Under the pieces are notes generated by a model that was given only the letters and a program-made list of their open reading frames with translations, did no database searches and was not told where the DNA came from. Below, in pieces: positions 14,643-23,916 of a stretch of DNA of 37,675 bases. The first letter of the stretch is position 1, and each line of letters opens with the position of its first letter. The translations under genes and the position numbers were made by a program. Source of the stretch: an uncultured Saprospiraceae bacterium (lineage in GTDB: Bacteria > Bacteroidota > Bacteroidia > Chitinophagales > Saprospiraceae); the NCBI GenBank assembly GCA_937928575.1, contig CALFWW010000146.1, forward strand, positions 1 to 37,675, written 5' to 3'.

Positions 14643-17600
14643 TTACTGCCGACAACTACACTGAGGTGACATAAAGCTATGCGTAGTGGGATAAAAAGGA
14701 TAAGCATTACTACTCCCTTCTACTTCCCAATAAAATTGAGACCTTTCATTTTCATGATTCCCGATTTCATTCATCGTTTCCGTATCATAAAGTCTTCCGT
14801 TGATCATCGTGTATCTGACCGACTCCGTATTTAAAATATCATCTAAAGGATTTTTATCCATCACAATGAGATCAGCTAGTTTACCTTTTTTTAATGAGCC
14901 AATTTCATCATCCATACCAATTGTTTTTGCTCCATTGAGGGTTGCACTAAGCAATGCTTGCAAATTCGACATCCCACCTTGCGCCAACATCCACAACTCC
15001 CAATGCGCACCCAATCCTTGCAATTGACCATGCGCTCCCAAATTAATATTGGTACCTGCTTCTTGCAACTTATTACAAGATTCAGAAACGAGGATGTGAC
15101 CGTTTTCATATTCCTCATCTGGCAACATCGTCCGGTGTCTTGAACGAGAATCAATGATCGGACGAGGGGTGTATTTAAGTAATTTTTCTTTTTCCCAAAC
15201 ATTGGTTTTTTGGTACCAATAATACTCGCCGTTTACACCACCATAACAAACAATTAATGTAGGGGTGTTGGTAGTTTCAGTCTGGGACCAAAATTGAATG
15301 ACATCTTTGTAAAGTGGAGCAACGGGTATATTATGTTCAACAGTGGTGTGTCCATCAGCGACCATTGTCATATTGTGATAGAAAAATGAACCACCTTCAG
15401 GGTACACCATAATTTCTAATTCTCTAGCGGCTTGAATTACTTGTTGTCGTTGGTCTCGACGAGGTTGATTATAAGACTTGACAGAAAATGCACCATAAGC
15501 CTTTGTTCTTCGAATTGCGGATCGAGCATCTTCCAAACTATTAATTACCGCCTTAAAATCTCCATCCGCACCATATAGAATCGTTCCCGTTGAAAAAATT
15601 CTTGGGCCTTTCATGATACCTGCTTTCACCATTTCGGATTGTGCAAAGGTGATTTCAGAATTCGAAGAAGGATCATGCGTCGTAGTGACACCATAAGCGA
15701 GATTGGCGTAATATTGCCAATGTTTTTGAGGACTCAATCCAAAACGAAAAGCACCCAAATGTGCATGCACATCAATGATGCCAGGCATAATTGTTTTGCC
15801 TTCCATATCCATTTCTTTTGCTCCACTTGGGATCGAAACATCTCCTTTTTTTCCGATTGCTTCAATTCTATTTTTATTAATGATAATGACGCCATCTTCA
15901 ATCACTTCATCACCTTCCATGGTAATGATCGTCGCTCCCGTCAATGCTAACTTCCCATCAGGAATATCAGTCTCCATTTCCAAAGGGATGGTAATACCAA
16001 CGGTGTCAATAGGAGGAATACTATCAACAGCACCTTCTAAAAATGTGAAACGATCGGTCAATTCATTCGAATAATATTCATTTCCTAAAGTCCAATTTAT
16101 CTTTTTACTATCGCCAGACCAATGAAGATTGACACCGGCATCTCTGGCAACCTGTGCTACAGGTACTGCTTTTGTTTCTGCAGACAATCCAATCGGTTGA
16201 CCAGGCAATGGCATAGGCGCGACAAATACTTTGTATAAATCAGTAAAAGCAATCCATTTATTATCTGGACTTGGAACAAACTGATTCGTGTATTTAGTGT
16301 TAAAAATTTTCTTTTCATCTTTTCCTTCTAGATTGATACTCTTGAATGCTTTGGTTAAACTACCAAAAATATATCCACCTGTCTGGAAATAAATGCGATC
16401 TCCTTTAGTTGTAAATCTAGGGTTTTCGCCATTTGGCGTAATGAATTTTGAGTCACCACCATTTGCTGGCATGGTATAAATTCCTGGTTTTACTGCGTGC
16501 ACATAACCTTGATGGGTATTCCCACCTTCCCGTCTATACACGATTGTTTTACCATCAGGGGAGAATTGAGGTGTCCTGTAAATTCCTTTTTTCTTGGTAA
16601 TTTTTCTGGATGCACCCGAACTCGCGTTCATGATATGCATTGCTCCCAGTTCCAAATCATCCCATGAAGTATAGACGATTTCATTTCCATCAGGTGAAAA
16701 TGCAGGTTCAAATTCAAAATGAGTGGCGTCCGTTAAGCGTTTGGGTTTTCCGTTCGGCAATGTCATTTTGTATAAATGACCCAATGCATTGAATACTAAA
16801 GTTTTTCCGTCGGGAGAAGTAATAGCTTGACGAATCACTTTGACATCAAATTTATCAGGCGCGACTTCATTTTTAAATTGAACAGTTTCGGCTACACGAT
16901 GTTTAGCATTTACCGTAAAAGGAATGTTGCTTGCTTTTTTCGACTCAATGTTTATTTTGTTAATTTTTCCATTTGCCCAAATAATAATGTTTTTATCATC
17001 AGGTGTCCAGTCAAATCCAGTGTAAACACCAAAAATACACCACGCTTCTGATTGGTCTTTACTTAAGTTGTCATAGATTGGGAATTCCTGTCCAGTCTCC
17101 ATGTCGTAAATATAGAGTACTGATTTTGTCCTAATTCTTCTCACAAATGCCATTTTCTTCCCATCTCTGCTTATTTGAGGACGCATCGCACTTCCGGCTC
17201 CTCCTAAGAAATTTTCAACTTTCCCAGTATCCCGATCGTATCTTTTGATTAAATAAATCTGATCATTGGGGTCTTTATTGTATTGAAAATATCCACCTGG
17301 ATACACATCTTCACTAAAATAAACATACCGACCATCTGGTGAAACCGTAGGCTCGTTTACATCTTGTTGGTCATTCTTTCTTTTTGTCAACTGAATCCCT
17401 TGTCCACCAGAATAATGATACATCCAAATTTCACCAGCACCTAGCGAACGCGTACTAGAAAAATGTTTTCTTGCAACAAAGTATTCACCATCTGCCATCC
17501 ATTCAGGATTATTTAATAAGCGAAATTTTTCTTGCGTAATTTGTTTGGCATCGCTTCCATCAGTATTCATTGTCCAGATATTGTCGCCACCACCGGCATC

Positions 17601-17915
17601 ACTAGTGAAAGCAATCTTTTTTCCATCGGGACTAAATCGAGGTTGGACTTCATAAGGCAATCCTCCTCTCAATAATTTGGCAGTACCTCCCGAAATCGGA
17701 ATAGAATAAATATCTCCTAACAAATCAAATACGATGGTATTGCCATCTGGGCTTACATCCAAATTCATCCAGGTTCCTTCATCTGTAGTGAAAGATATTT
17801 CCTTAAAATTTCCAGGAGGGTTGGCTACATCCCATTTGTCTGCATCCTTTTTTTGTGCAAAATTGGATGGAATAGAAAAGCAAAAAAGTGCCAGCAATAA
17901 AATAAAGATTCTCAT
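14643..17915 (-). CDS. Exported TolB-propeller / amidohydrolase fusion protein
   Basis: The protein has 1090 residues. A signal peptide (about 1-20, ending SNFA-Q) sends it to the periplasm or beyond. Residues about 35-640 are TolB/PD40-type beta-propeller blades, each with SPDG(K/N) and a following I-A/V-F strand. The C-terminal part (about 650-1060) is a metal-dependent amidohydrolase. It begins with a small beta domain and GKTIMPGIIDVHAHLG, whose HxH (near 717) is the first metal site. Further candidate ligands are VEHNI (near 861) and the GAHGQ/GAHWE region (near 960). The strand MDKNPLDDI and the SVRYTMINGRLYD ending are typical of imidazolonepropionase-related hydrolases. Fusions of this design occur in many Bacteroidota, and the substrate is unknown. 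The sequence ends in PQCSCRQ with no T9SS domain. The gene diverges from the DinB-like gene. Confidence 0.9.
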   Translation of the reverse strand: MRIFILLLALFCFSIPSNFAQKKDADKWDVANPPGNFKEISFTTDEGTWMNLDVSPDGNTIVFDLLGDIYSIPISGGTAKLLRGGLPYEVQPRFSPDGKKIAFTSDAGGGDNIWTMNTDGSDAKQITQEKFRLLNNPEWMADGEYFVARKHFSSTRSLGAGEIWMYHYSGGQGIQLTKRKNDQQDVNEPTVSPDGRYVYFSEDVYPGGYFQYNKDPNDQIYLIKRYDRDTGKVENFLGGAGSAMRPQISRDGKKMAFVRRIRTKSVLYIYDMETGQEFPIYDNLSKDQSEAWCIFGVYTGFDWTPDDKNIIIWANGKINKINIESKKASNIPFTVNAKHRVAETVQFKNEVAPDKFDVKVIRQAITSPDGKTLVFNALGHLYKMTLPNGKPKRLTDATHFEFEPAFSPDGNEIVYTSWDDLELGAMHIMNASSGASRKITKKKGIYRTPQFSPDGKTIVYRREGGNTHQGYVHAVKPGIYTMPANGGDSKFITPNGENPRFTTKGDRIYFQTGGYIFGSLTKAFKSINLEGKDEKKIFNTKYTNQFVPSPDNKWIAFTDLYKVFVAPMPLPGQPIGLSAETKAVPVAQVARDAGVNLHWSGDSKKINWTLGNEYYSNELTDRFTFLEGAVDSIPPIDTVGITIPLEMETDIPDGKLALTGATIITMEGDEVIEDGVIIINKNRIEAIGKKGDVSIPSGAKEMDMEGKTIMPGIIDVHAHLGAFRFGLSPQKHWQYYANLAYGVTTTHDPSSNSEITFAQSEMVKAGIMKGPRIFSTGTILYGADGDFKAVINSLEDARSAIRRTKAYGAFSVKSYNQPRRDQRQQVIQAARELEIMVYPEGGSFFYHNMTMVADGHTTVEHNIPVAPLYKDVIQFWSQTETTNTPTLIVCYGGVNGEYYWYQKTNVWEKEKLLKYTPRPIIDSRSRHRTMLPDEEYENGHILVSESCNKLQEAGTNINLGAHGQLQGLGAHWELWMLAQGGMSNLQALLSATLNGAKTIGMDDEIGSLKKGKLADLIVMDKNPLDDILNTESVRYTMINGRLYDTETMNEIGNHENERSQFYWEVEGSSNAYPFYPTTHSFMSPQCSCRQ

Positions 17916-18024
17916 TGGTGCATAGTTGTTTTTAAAAAAATCTAATTTACGAATCTTCTAGATTATTATGAGATTAAATTCTTTTCAAGTATATTAGTTT
18001 TTGCTTCCAAAAAGCTAGTAGAAC

Positions 18025-18585
18025 ATGAGTGAAACACAAAAAATGACGTCTCAATTACCACCTGCATTTCTCAAGCGTTATGCTAAGCTAGATCAAAAAT
18101 TATCTTTATTATTGGATGATTTAAAAAAGCATCCCGATGTTTTTCTAAACAAATCTCCTGGGGAAGGCAAATGGTCCGCACTCCAAACGATGTATCATTT
18201 GATGATCGCAGAAAAAAAGAGCCATGAGTATATTGAAAAGAAATTAAGTTTCAGTCCTACTTTAAAAAAAGCTGGTGTCACCACATGGGGTAGAGCAACC
18301 ATGATTAAATCTTATTTGGCATCTCCAGTAAAAGTGAAAGCGCCAGCCGCGGTAGGTGATCAAGTCATTCCTAATGATCTGACCTTTTGGGAAATAGCCA
18401 AACCATGGAAAGAAAATCGTGCTGCATTGTTGGAATTTCTTCAGACCATGCCAAAAGAATATGTGAATAAAGAAATTTACAAACACCCTGTTGGCGGACG
18501 ATTAGGGATTAATGGATTACTCACCTTTTTCGAAACTCATTTTGATCGTCATAAGAAGCAGATTTATCGGGCGTTGGAGAGTTGA
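18025..18585 (+). CDS. DinB-like (YfiT/DinB_2 superfamily) protein
   Basis: The protein has 186 residues in a four-helix bundle layout. Features of the DinB-like superfamily are the early SPGEGKWSALQTMYHLMIAEKK in outline (GKWSALQ, then YHLMIAEK), with a His in the metal position. Near the C-terminus is THFDRHKKQI with the H-x3-H metal ligands. Members include thiol transferases and stress proteins, but most are uncharacterised, so no reaction is assigned. The start ATG at 18025 gives full family length. It is divergent from the large amidohydrolase gene across about 110 bp. Confidence 0.82.
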   Translation: MSETQKMTSQLPPAFLKRYAKLDQKLSLLLDDLKKHPDVFLNKSPGEGKWSALQTMYHLMIAEKKSHEYIEKKLSFSPTLKKAGVTTWGRATMIKSYLASPVKVKAPAAVGDQVIPNDLTFWEIAKPWKENRAALLEFLQTMPKEYVNKEIYKHPVGGRLGINGLLTFFETHFDRHKKQIYRALES

Positions 18586-18586
18586 G

Positions 18587-18698
18587 TTATGCGAAGAATT
18601 TACCCCAAGAGGCCAGTTTCTGAGAACGCCCTTTTCGCAACATCATTTACTATAATACCACCGGTTAAACTTCCATCTAATACGTTATTGTTTTCCAT
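18587..18698 (-). pseudogene. Decayed 5' fragment of a small membrane-protein gene (DUF5362-like)
   Basis: An ATG at 18698 opens a 32-codon frame (MENNNVLDGSLTGG, then IIVNDVAKRAFSETGLLG) ending at 18600. A one-base frameshift after FSET would continue as LASWGKFFA until a stop at 18587, two bases from the DinB-like stop codon. The composite resembles the N-terminus of DUF5362-type Bacteroidota membrane proteins (ETxKWxKFL...), which then enter a transmembrane helix that is missing here. I recall that family pattern from memory and cannot test it. The alternative is a genuine 32-residue peptide with a GG motif. Confidence 0.4.
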
Positions 18699-18808
18699 TT
18701 TGTGAGATTTGTTTCAACTAATATAAGAATTGAAAATGGCTAATCGAAAAAAATAACAAAACAATGCCTATCAAATATGTTACTTTCCGATTCTTTCACG
18801 TTCAATAC

Positions 18809-18839
18809 TTTGTTGAAGTATTCTAAACCATTACTTTAG
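18809..18839 (+). promoter_or_regulatory. Candidate promoter of the WG-repeat gene
   Basis: TTTG at 18809-18812, a 19-base spacer and TACTTTAG at 18832-18839 (one mismatch to TAnnTTTG) would start a transcript about 30 bases before the ATG at 18878. Confidence 0.45.
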
Positions 18840-18877
18840 CATAGCAACTTCTTTTAAAATCAACACCGAATAACCAT

Positions 18878-21800
18878 ATGCGATCATTGCTTTTGGTAAC
18901 TTTCATCTTCTGTTCTTTCGCTGATTCTATTGCACAACAGCAATTCCCAATCAAAGTCAATTCAAAATGGGGATTGATGGATCAGGATGGAAAAATAATT
19001 ACTGAACCTATTTATGAAGCGATGGGACAGTTTCGTCAATTCGGGTATGCCCATATTCAGCAAAATAAAAAAGTCGGGTTAATTAATAAGGAAGGAAAAA
19101 TTATCATTCCACCAAGCTACAATGAAATTCAAATTTTGAATCAAGAACTATTTGCGGTCAAGAATGAGCAATGGAATGTTATTGATATGTTTCAGACACC
19201 CAAATTGCAATCATCATACAATCGTATTGAATTGATAGCTCCCGGATTTCTAGGTATTCAAAATCAAAATAAATGCGGAATTGCTCAAATAAATGGCAGC
19301 GTTATTTGTGTTCCAACTTTTGACGAAATAAAAGCACATGAAAATTATTTTAAAATAAAAAATGATGGGAATATTGGTTTAATGGACCAATCCGGTAAAA
19401 TAATTTTGACACCAGAAAATGACAACATCAGTATTTTTGACAATAAGACTTTTCTATTTTTCAGAGATCGTAAATGGGGTGTTGTAAATGAAAACGGAGA
19501 ACTGGTAGTTGCTGCTGAATACGATACTTGGAAGAAAATATCCGATGATTTTATTCAGCTTAAAACAAAAGGGAAGAATTACTTATATAGTGTTGCAACT
19601 AGCAAGGTCCTTAAAGATCATTCTCATACCAATTATCTTCCTTATTCCGATAATAAAGCCATCTTTTTTGACACAAAAAAAGCCGGTTTAATGGACTTGA
19701 AAGGCAATATATTGTTAACTGCGGAATATGATGAAGTGATGATGTATACCGATGATTTATTTCGAGTTAAGAAAAATGGGAGATGGGGAGTAATGGGTCG
19801 TGATGGAAATTCTCTTATTCCTCTTACATACGATTACATTAGCCCAATTAGAGGGAAAGCGGCTATTGTACGAAAGGACCGCTTATCTGGTATTGCTTCT
19901 GCGAATGGAGAAGTATTGTTGGAACCTTTATATACAAAAATTGAAATTAGTGAAAATGCCATTAAGGCTTTCAAAGGAGCAGCACTTACATTGTTAGATA
20001 TTGATGAGGAAGGAAATTTAATTGATGAAAAAAATTTCAAAAGACATAAAAGAATCAAAATTGGCATTCCACAAAGAAGAATTCGACCAATGATGCAAAG
20101 TACTGGCCGCTCCAATTTGCTGGATAATTTTGAGTGGTTTTATGATGCTAATACAACCAAGTGGGGTTTGCGTAGATTGGATAATGGCGAGTATCAAATC
20201 GAACCAACTTTTCACTCCATCAACGTCCATCAAGACTTAGGGTTTACCATTGTCGGAATAGAAAAATTGATACGTCAAGATTTTGAAAGAACCTCTTATG
20301 CCATGCAGTACGTGTATGGTTTGGTAAATAATGAACGAGGATTATTAATTTCAATGATCAATATGTGGGATATCAGAACAGAAGATTTTTATGCCGACTT
20401 GCCTTCCGCAAGAGTAGTGTTTGAAGATGGTATGCATGGCTTAATTAATGAAAGTGGGAAGGTAATTCAAAAGCAATATGGATTCATTGGGACCTTTCAT
20501 GATGGCGTAGCACGCTTTTCTAAAAAAGGAAAACTATCTGGAAGTACCCACAAAAATGCCAAAGGATTGGATGTCAAAGTTGCTGATTATATCGAAGATT
20601 TGGAGACTCCGCATTATTTGATTGATTACACAAAACATGATTTAAAATTTGAGGAATCAGCAGTTTTGACCTGTGAAGATTGCAAATTTGGTTACATGGA
20701 TACTTTAGGTACGATCTTGATTGCACCAAATTATACGTTTGCCAAGAATTTTGTCAATCATACCGGGCTGGTTGAAATGGATGGCAAATGGGGAATGGTC
20801 GATTCGACGGGAAAGGAAGTCTTACCATGTCAATTTAAAGGTATTCGGTATTTAGAAAACACCGAAAATAAAATTGTTGAAGTTTACAACAATACCAAGA
20901 AGTATGGTTTGATTGACAGTACTGGACATGTGAATGTAGACATTAGTTATGATGCCATTGAATCTTGCAGCGATGAACGATTCGCGGTAAAAAATAATGG
21001 AAAATGGGGATACACCAACATGACGGGAGAAGAAGTAATTCCGTGTCAATACAAAAAGGTGAAACCATTTAGCGATACAATTGCTGCGGTCAAAAAAGGA
21101 AGTAAATGGGGTTTTATCAATAAATCAGGGGAAGAAGTTTTACCACTTGAATTTAGAAGAGCTGGTGATTTTGTGGAAGATAAAATGTGGGTAAGTCGAA
21201 AAAGTAAAATTGGTTTCATTGATAAAACTGGAAAGTGGGTGATTCCTGAGCAATTTGATAAATGCAATAATTTCAAAAATGGAGTCGCAGTAGTAGCCTA
21301 CAAAGGGCAATATGGATTAATCGACACAAATGGTAATTACATTGTTAGACCCAAGTATAAATTTATCAGTGAATTCAATGAACATGATTTAGCAATTGTC
21401 AAATTTGGAAATAATAAAATTAAACAAGGTGTTATTAATCAGTCTGGTGAAGTGATTACCAAAAAATCTTACAATTCCATTGCGCCTTATCAAGAAGGAA
21501 TGGCAGTCGTGAAAACAGAAAAAGGATATGGAGCCATTGATAATTACGGAAGACTAGTTGTCGAAACAAAGTATACGTCATTCTCAAATTATTCAGAAGG
21601 AAAAGCAGCCGTCCAACGAAATGGGAAATGGGGATTTGTGGATAAAAAAGGGAATGAAATTATCCCGCTAGAATTTTCAAAATGTTTGGATTACAAAGAT
21701 GGGATAGCAGTCGTGTATAAAGGATATAGAAAAGCAGGTTTGATTGATGCAGATGGCAATTACATTATTGAGCCTAGTATAAACCGAATGGTCGACTTCT

Positions 21801-22195
21801 CCAATGGACGTGGAAAAGTCAGAAGTGCAGATCGAAGTACTTATTATTTTATCGGATCCAATGCTACCGTTGCAGACATAAGTTATGATATGGCAAGTGA
21901 TTATCAACATGGTGTTGCCGCTGTCAAATCTGGTAATTATTGGGGCATCATTAATACACAGGGCATTGAATTAATTTCACCTAAATTTGAAAAAATAGAA
22001 AATTACCAATCCGGTTATGCGAAAGTTCGAATCAATCGATTATATGGACTCGCCAACTTAAAAGGAGAGGTCATCGTAGCGCCTGATTATGAGTTTATCA
22101 ACTATGCAGGCAATGGTTTGTTTAGAGTAGAGCGAGGGGATCGCATCGGGTATTTTGATTGGAAAGGGAAGTGGGTTTGGGAATTGAATCGATGA
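18878..22195 (+). CDS. Exported WG-repeat protein
   Basis: The protein has 1105 residues. The N-terminal signal peptide is about residues 1-20 (LLLVTFIFCSFADSIAQ). The rest is made of about 26 WG repeats, each about 30-45 residues long with the core (K/R)WG(F/L/V)(I/M)(D/N)xxG(K/N/E)xxIxP followed by Y/F-D-x-I. Examples are KWGLMDQDGKIITEP near 27, KWGFINKSGEEVLPL in the middle and KWGFVDKKGNEIIPL near 915. A less regular insertion at about 375-480 lacks clear repeats. WG proteins are common in Bacteroidota and are thought to be extracytoplasmic binding scaffolds, with no proven activity. No T9SS C-terminal domain is present. A 71-bp gap separates it from pyrR. Confidence 0.9.
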   Translation: MRSLLLVTFIFCSFADSIAQQQFPIKVNSKWGLMDQDGKIITEPIYEAMGQFRQFGYAHIQQNKKVGLINKEGKIIIPPSYNEIQILNQELFAVKNEQWNVIDMFQTPKLQSSYNRIELIAPGFLGIQNQNKCGIAQINGSVICVPTFDEIKAHENYFKIKNDGNIGLMDQSGKIILTPENDNISIFDNKTFLFFRDRKWGVVNENGELVVAAEYDTWKKISDDFIQLKTKGKNYLYSVATSKVLKDHSHTNYLPYSDNKAIFFDTKKAGLMDLKGNILLTAEYDEVMMYTDDLFRVKKNGRWGVMGRDGNSLIPLTYDYISPIRGKAAIVRKDRLSGIASANGEVLLEPLYTKIEISENAIKAFKGAALTLLDIDEEGNLIDEKNFKRHKRIKIGIPQRRIRPMMQSTGRSNLLDNFEWFYDANTTKWGLRRLDNGEYQIEPTFHSINVHQDLGFTIVGIEKLIRQDFERTSYAMQYVYGLVNNERGLLISMINMWDIRTEDFYADLPSARVVFEDGMHGLINESGKVIQKQYGFIGTFHDGVARFSKKGKLSGSTHKNAKGLDVKVADYIEDLETPHYLIDYTKHDLKFEESAVLTCEDCKFGYMDTLGTILIAPNYTFAKNFVNHTGLVEMDGKWGMVDSTGKEVLPCQFKGIRYLENTENKIVEVYNNTKKYGLIDSTGHVNVDISYDAIESCSDERFAVKNNGKWGYTNMTGEEVIPCQYKKVKPFSDTIAAVKKGSKWGFINKSGEEVLPLEFRRAGDFVEDKMWVSRKSKIGFIDKTGKWVIPEQFDKCNNFKNGVAVVAYKGQYGLIDTNGNYIVRPKYKFISEFNEHDLAIVKFGNNKIKQGVINQSGEVITKKSYNSIAPYQEGMAVVKTEKGYGAIDNYGRLVVETKYTSFSNYSEGKAAVQRNGKWGFVDKKGNEIIPLEFSKCLDYKDGIAVVYKGYRKAGLIDADGNYIIEPSINRMVDFSNGRGKVRSADRSTYYFIGSNATVADISYDMASDYQHGVAAVKSGNYWGIINTQGIELISPKFEKIENYQSGYAKVRINRLYGLANLKGEVIVAPDYEFINYAGNGLFRVERGDRIGYFDWKGKWVWELNR

Positions 22196-22232
22196 TGCTC
22201 AAATTTTATTTATTTGCTATCAAATTTTACTA

Positions 22233-22261
22233 TTGAAATTGACTTTGAAAGTCTATATTTG
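22233..22261 (+). promoter_or_regulatory. pyrR-pyrB promoter, predicted leaderless start
   Basis: TTG at 22233-22235, an 18-base spacer and a perfect TATATTTG at 22254-22261 match the Bacteroidota sigma factor consensus. The ATG of pyrR begins at 22267, only 5 bases after the box. Transcription should therefore start at or within a few bases of the start codon, leaving no leader for attenuation. Confidence 0.7.
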
Positions 22262-22266
22262 TCCCA

Positions 22267-22824
22267 ATGGCTAAAGGACGCGTCATACTCTCCCAAGACA
22301 GAATCAATCTTACACTTGAGCGGCTTGCGCATCAATTGATAGAAACGTATTCTAACTTTCAAGATACTTGTATTATTGGAATTCAACCACGCGGTATTAT
22401 TCTTGCCGAACGGATTATCGAAAAATTATATGCCATCCCTGAGATCAATCAATTGGAATTTGGAAAGCTGGATATAACTTTTTTTAGAGATGATTTCCGA
22501 ACTCGGGAAAAACCACTTGTAGCCAATGAAACGGAATTGGATTTTTTAGTTGAGAATAAAAATGTGATCCTCGTAGATGATGTGTTATATACAGGCAGAA
22601 CGATCCATGCAGCCATGACCGCACTTCAGCATTACGGCAGACCAAAACAAGTTGAGTTATTGACATTAATAGACAGACGTTTTAATCGACATCTCCCCAT
22701 TCGTGCGGATTATGTTGGATTGACAGTGGATGCAATAGATGAGGCATTTGTAAAAGTTGAGTGGAAGGAAGAAGCCAAGAAAGATCAAGTTTTATTATAC
22801 ACTGAAAAAAGAGAATTGAAATAG
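22267..22824 (+). CDS. pyrR: PyrR-type phosphoribosyltransferase
   Basis: The protein has 185 residues, the normal PyrR length. PyrR family proteins have uracil phosphoribosyltransferase activity and in many Firmicutes bind pyr leader RNA to control pyrimidine synthesis. The PRPP-binding signature is NVILVDDVLYTGRTIHAA (about residues 97-114). Other family marks are IIGIQPRGIILAERI near 33-47, the flexible-loop region DITFFRDDF, and LIDRRFNRHLPIRADYVG in outline (IDRRFNRHLPI). Three bases separate it from pyrB, so the two form an operon. The promoter leaves essentially no untranslated leader, so RNA attenuation of this operon by PyrR looks unlikely. Confidence 0.92.
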   Translation: MAKGRVILSQDRINLTLERLAHQLIETYSNFQDTCIIGIQPRGIILAERIIEKLYAIPEINQLEFGKLDITFFRDDFRTREKPLVANETELDFLVENKNVILVDDVLYTGRTIHAAMTALQHYGRPKQVELLTLIDRRFNRHLPIRADYVGLTVDAIDEAFVKVEWKEEAKKDQVLLYTEKRELK

Positions 22825-22827
22825 CAT

Positions 22828-23760
22828 ATGACAACCACCTCACAATTGAGTACCCGCCATATACTAGGTATCAAATACCTGACAGTGGATGATATCAAGC
22901 TCATTTTGGAGACGACCAAATATTTCAAAGAGGTAATCAATCGACCGATTAAAAAAGTACCCTCTTTGAGAGATGTTACTATTGCTAATTTGTTTTTTGA
23001 AAATTCGACAAGGACAAGAATATCTTTTGAGCTAGCAGAAAAAAGGCTATCAGCAGATACTATAAATTTTTCGGCATCTGCCTCTTCTGTCAAAAAAGGA
23101 GAAACATTGTTAGATACCGTCAACAATATTTTGTCTATGAAAGTTGATATGGTGGTCATCCGTCATCCATCTCCAGGAGCTCCGACTTTTTTATCAAACC
23201 ATATAGAAGCCAACATTATAAATGCGGGAGATGGAACCCACGAGCATCCTTCGCAAGCATTATTGGATGCCTTTTCAATTCAGGATAAAATTGGAAGTAT
23301 AAAAGGAAAAAAAATTGTAATAGTCGGAGATATCTTACATTCACGAGTCGCCTTGAGCAATATCTATTGTCTCAAAAAATTGGGTGCGGACGTAAAAGTT
23401 TGTGGTCCACCGACATTAATTCCAAAGTACATTAGTTCATTGGGAGTTGAGGTTGAATACGACATTCGAAAAGCATTGGAGTGGTGTGATGTAGCCAACG
23501 TTTTGAGAATCCAATTGGAGCGACAAGACATCAAATACTTTCCTTCGATAAGAGAGTATTCTCAGTATTTTGGAATCAATAAAAACTTATTAAATAGTTT
23601 GAAAAGTGAGGTGGTGATCATGCACCCAGGACCGATAAATCGAGGTGTTGAGATTACGAGTGATGTTGCAGATTCGAATCAATCGATCATACTGCAGCAA
23701 GTTGAAAACGGAGTCGCAGTGCGCATGGCTTTACTATTTTTATTGGCTGCAAAAAGGTAG
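22828..23760 (+). CDS. pyrB: Aspartate carbamoyltransferase catalytic subunit
   Basis: PyrB joins carbamoyl phosphate and aspartate to give N-carbamoyl-aspartate, the first committed step of pyrimidine synthesis. The 310 residues are the standard length. The carbamoyl-phosphate site FFENSTRTRISFE is near residues 52-64. RHPSPGAP is near 112, GTHEHPSQALLDAF near 135-148, GDILHSRVALSN near 166-177, and the aspartate-binding MHPGPINRGVEI near 266-277. The ATG at 22828 follows the pyrR stop by 3 bases. No regulatory subunit gene (pyrI) follows, consistent with the PyrR-linked, pyrI-less type. Confidence 0.96.
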   Translation: MTTTSQLSTRHILGIKYLTVDDIKLILETTKYFKEVINRPIKKVPSLRDVTIANLFFENSTRTRISFELAEKRLSADTINFSASASSVKKGETLLDTVNNILSMKVDMVVIRHPSPGAPTFLSNHIEANIINAGDGTHEHPSQALLDAFSIQDKIGSIKGKKIVIVGDILHSRVALSNIYCLKKLGADVKVCGPPTLIPKYISSLGVEVEYDIRKALEWCDVANVLRIQLERQDIKYFPSIREYSQYFGINKNLLNSLKSEVVIMHPGPINRGVEITSDVADSNQSIILQQVENGVAVRMALLFLLAAKR

Positions 23761-23916
23761 AAACTATTGGAGTAACAATCTGAATTACAAAACGTTATAT
23801 ATAATTGGAGGAGCTGGATATTGAATTAGGTGATATTTTTTTAACATTCATAATCTGCTATTCCTGTATTATTTGTATCTTTTAACACGAATGAAAAGGA
23901 TAAACCCATATTTAAT

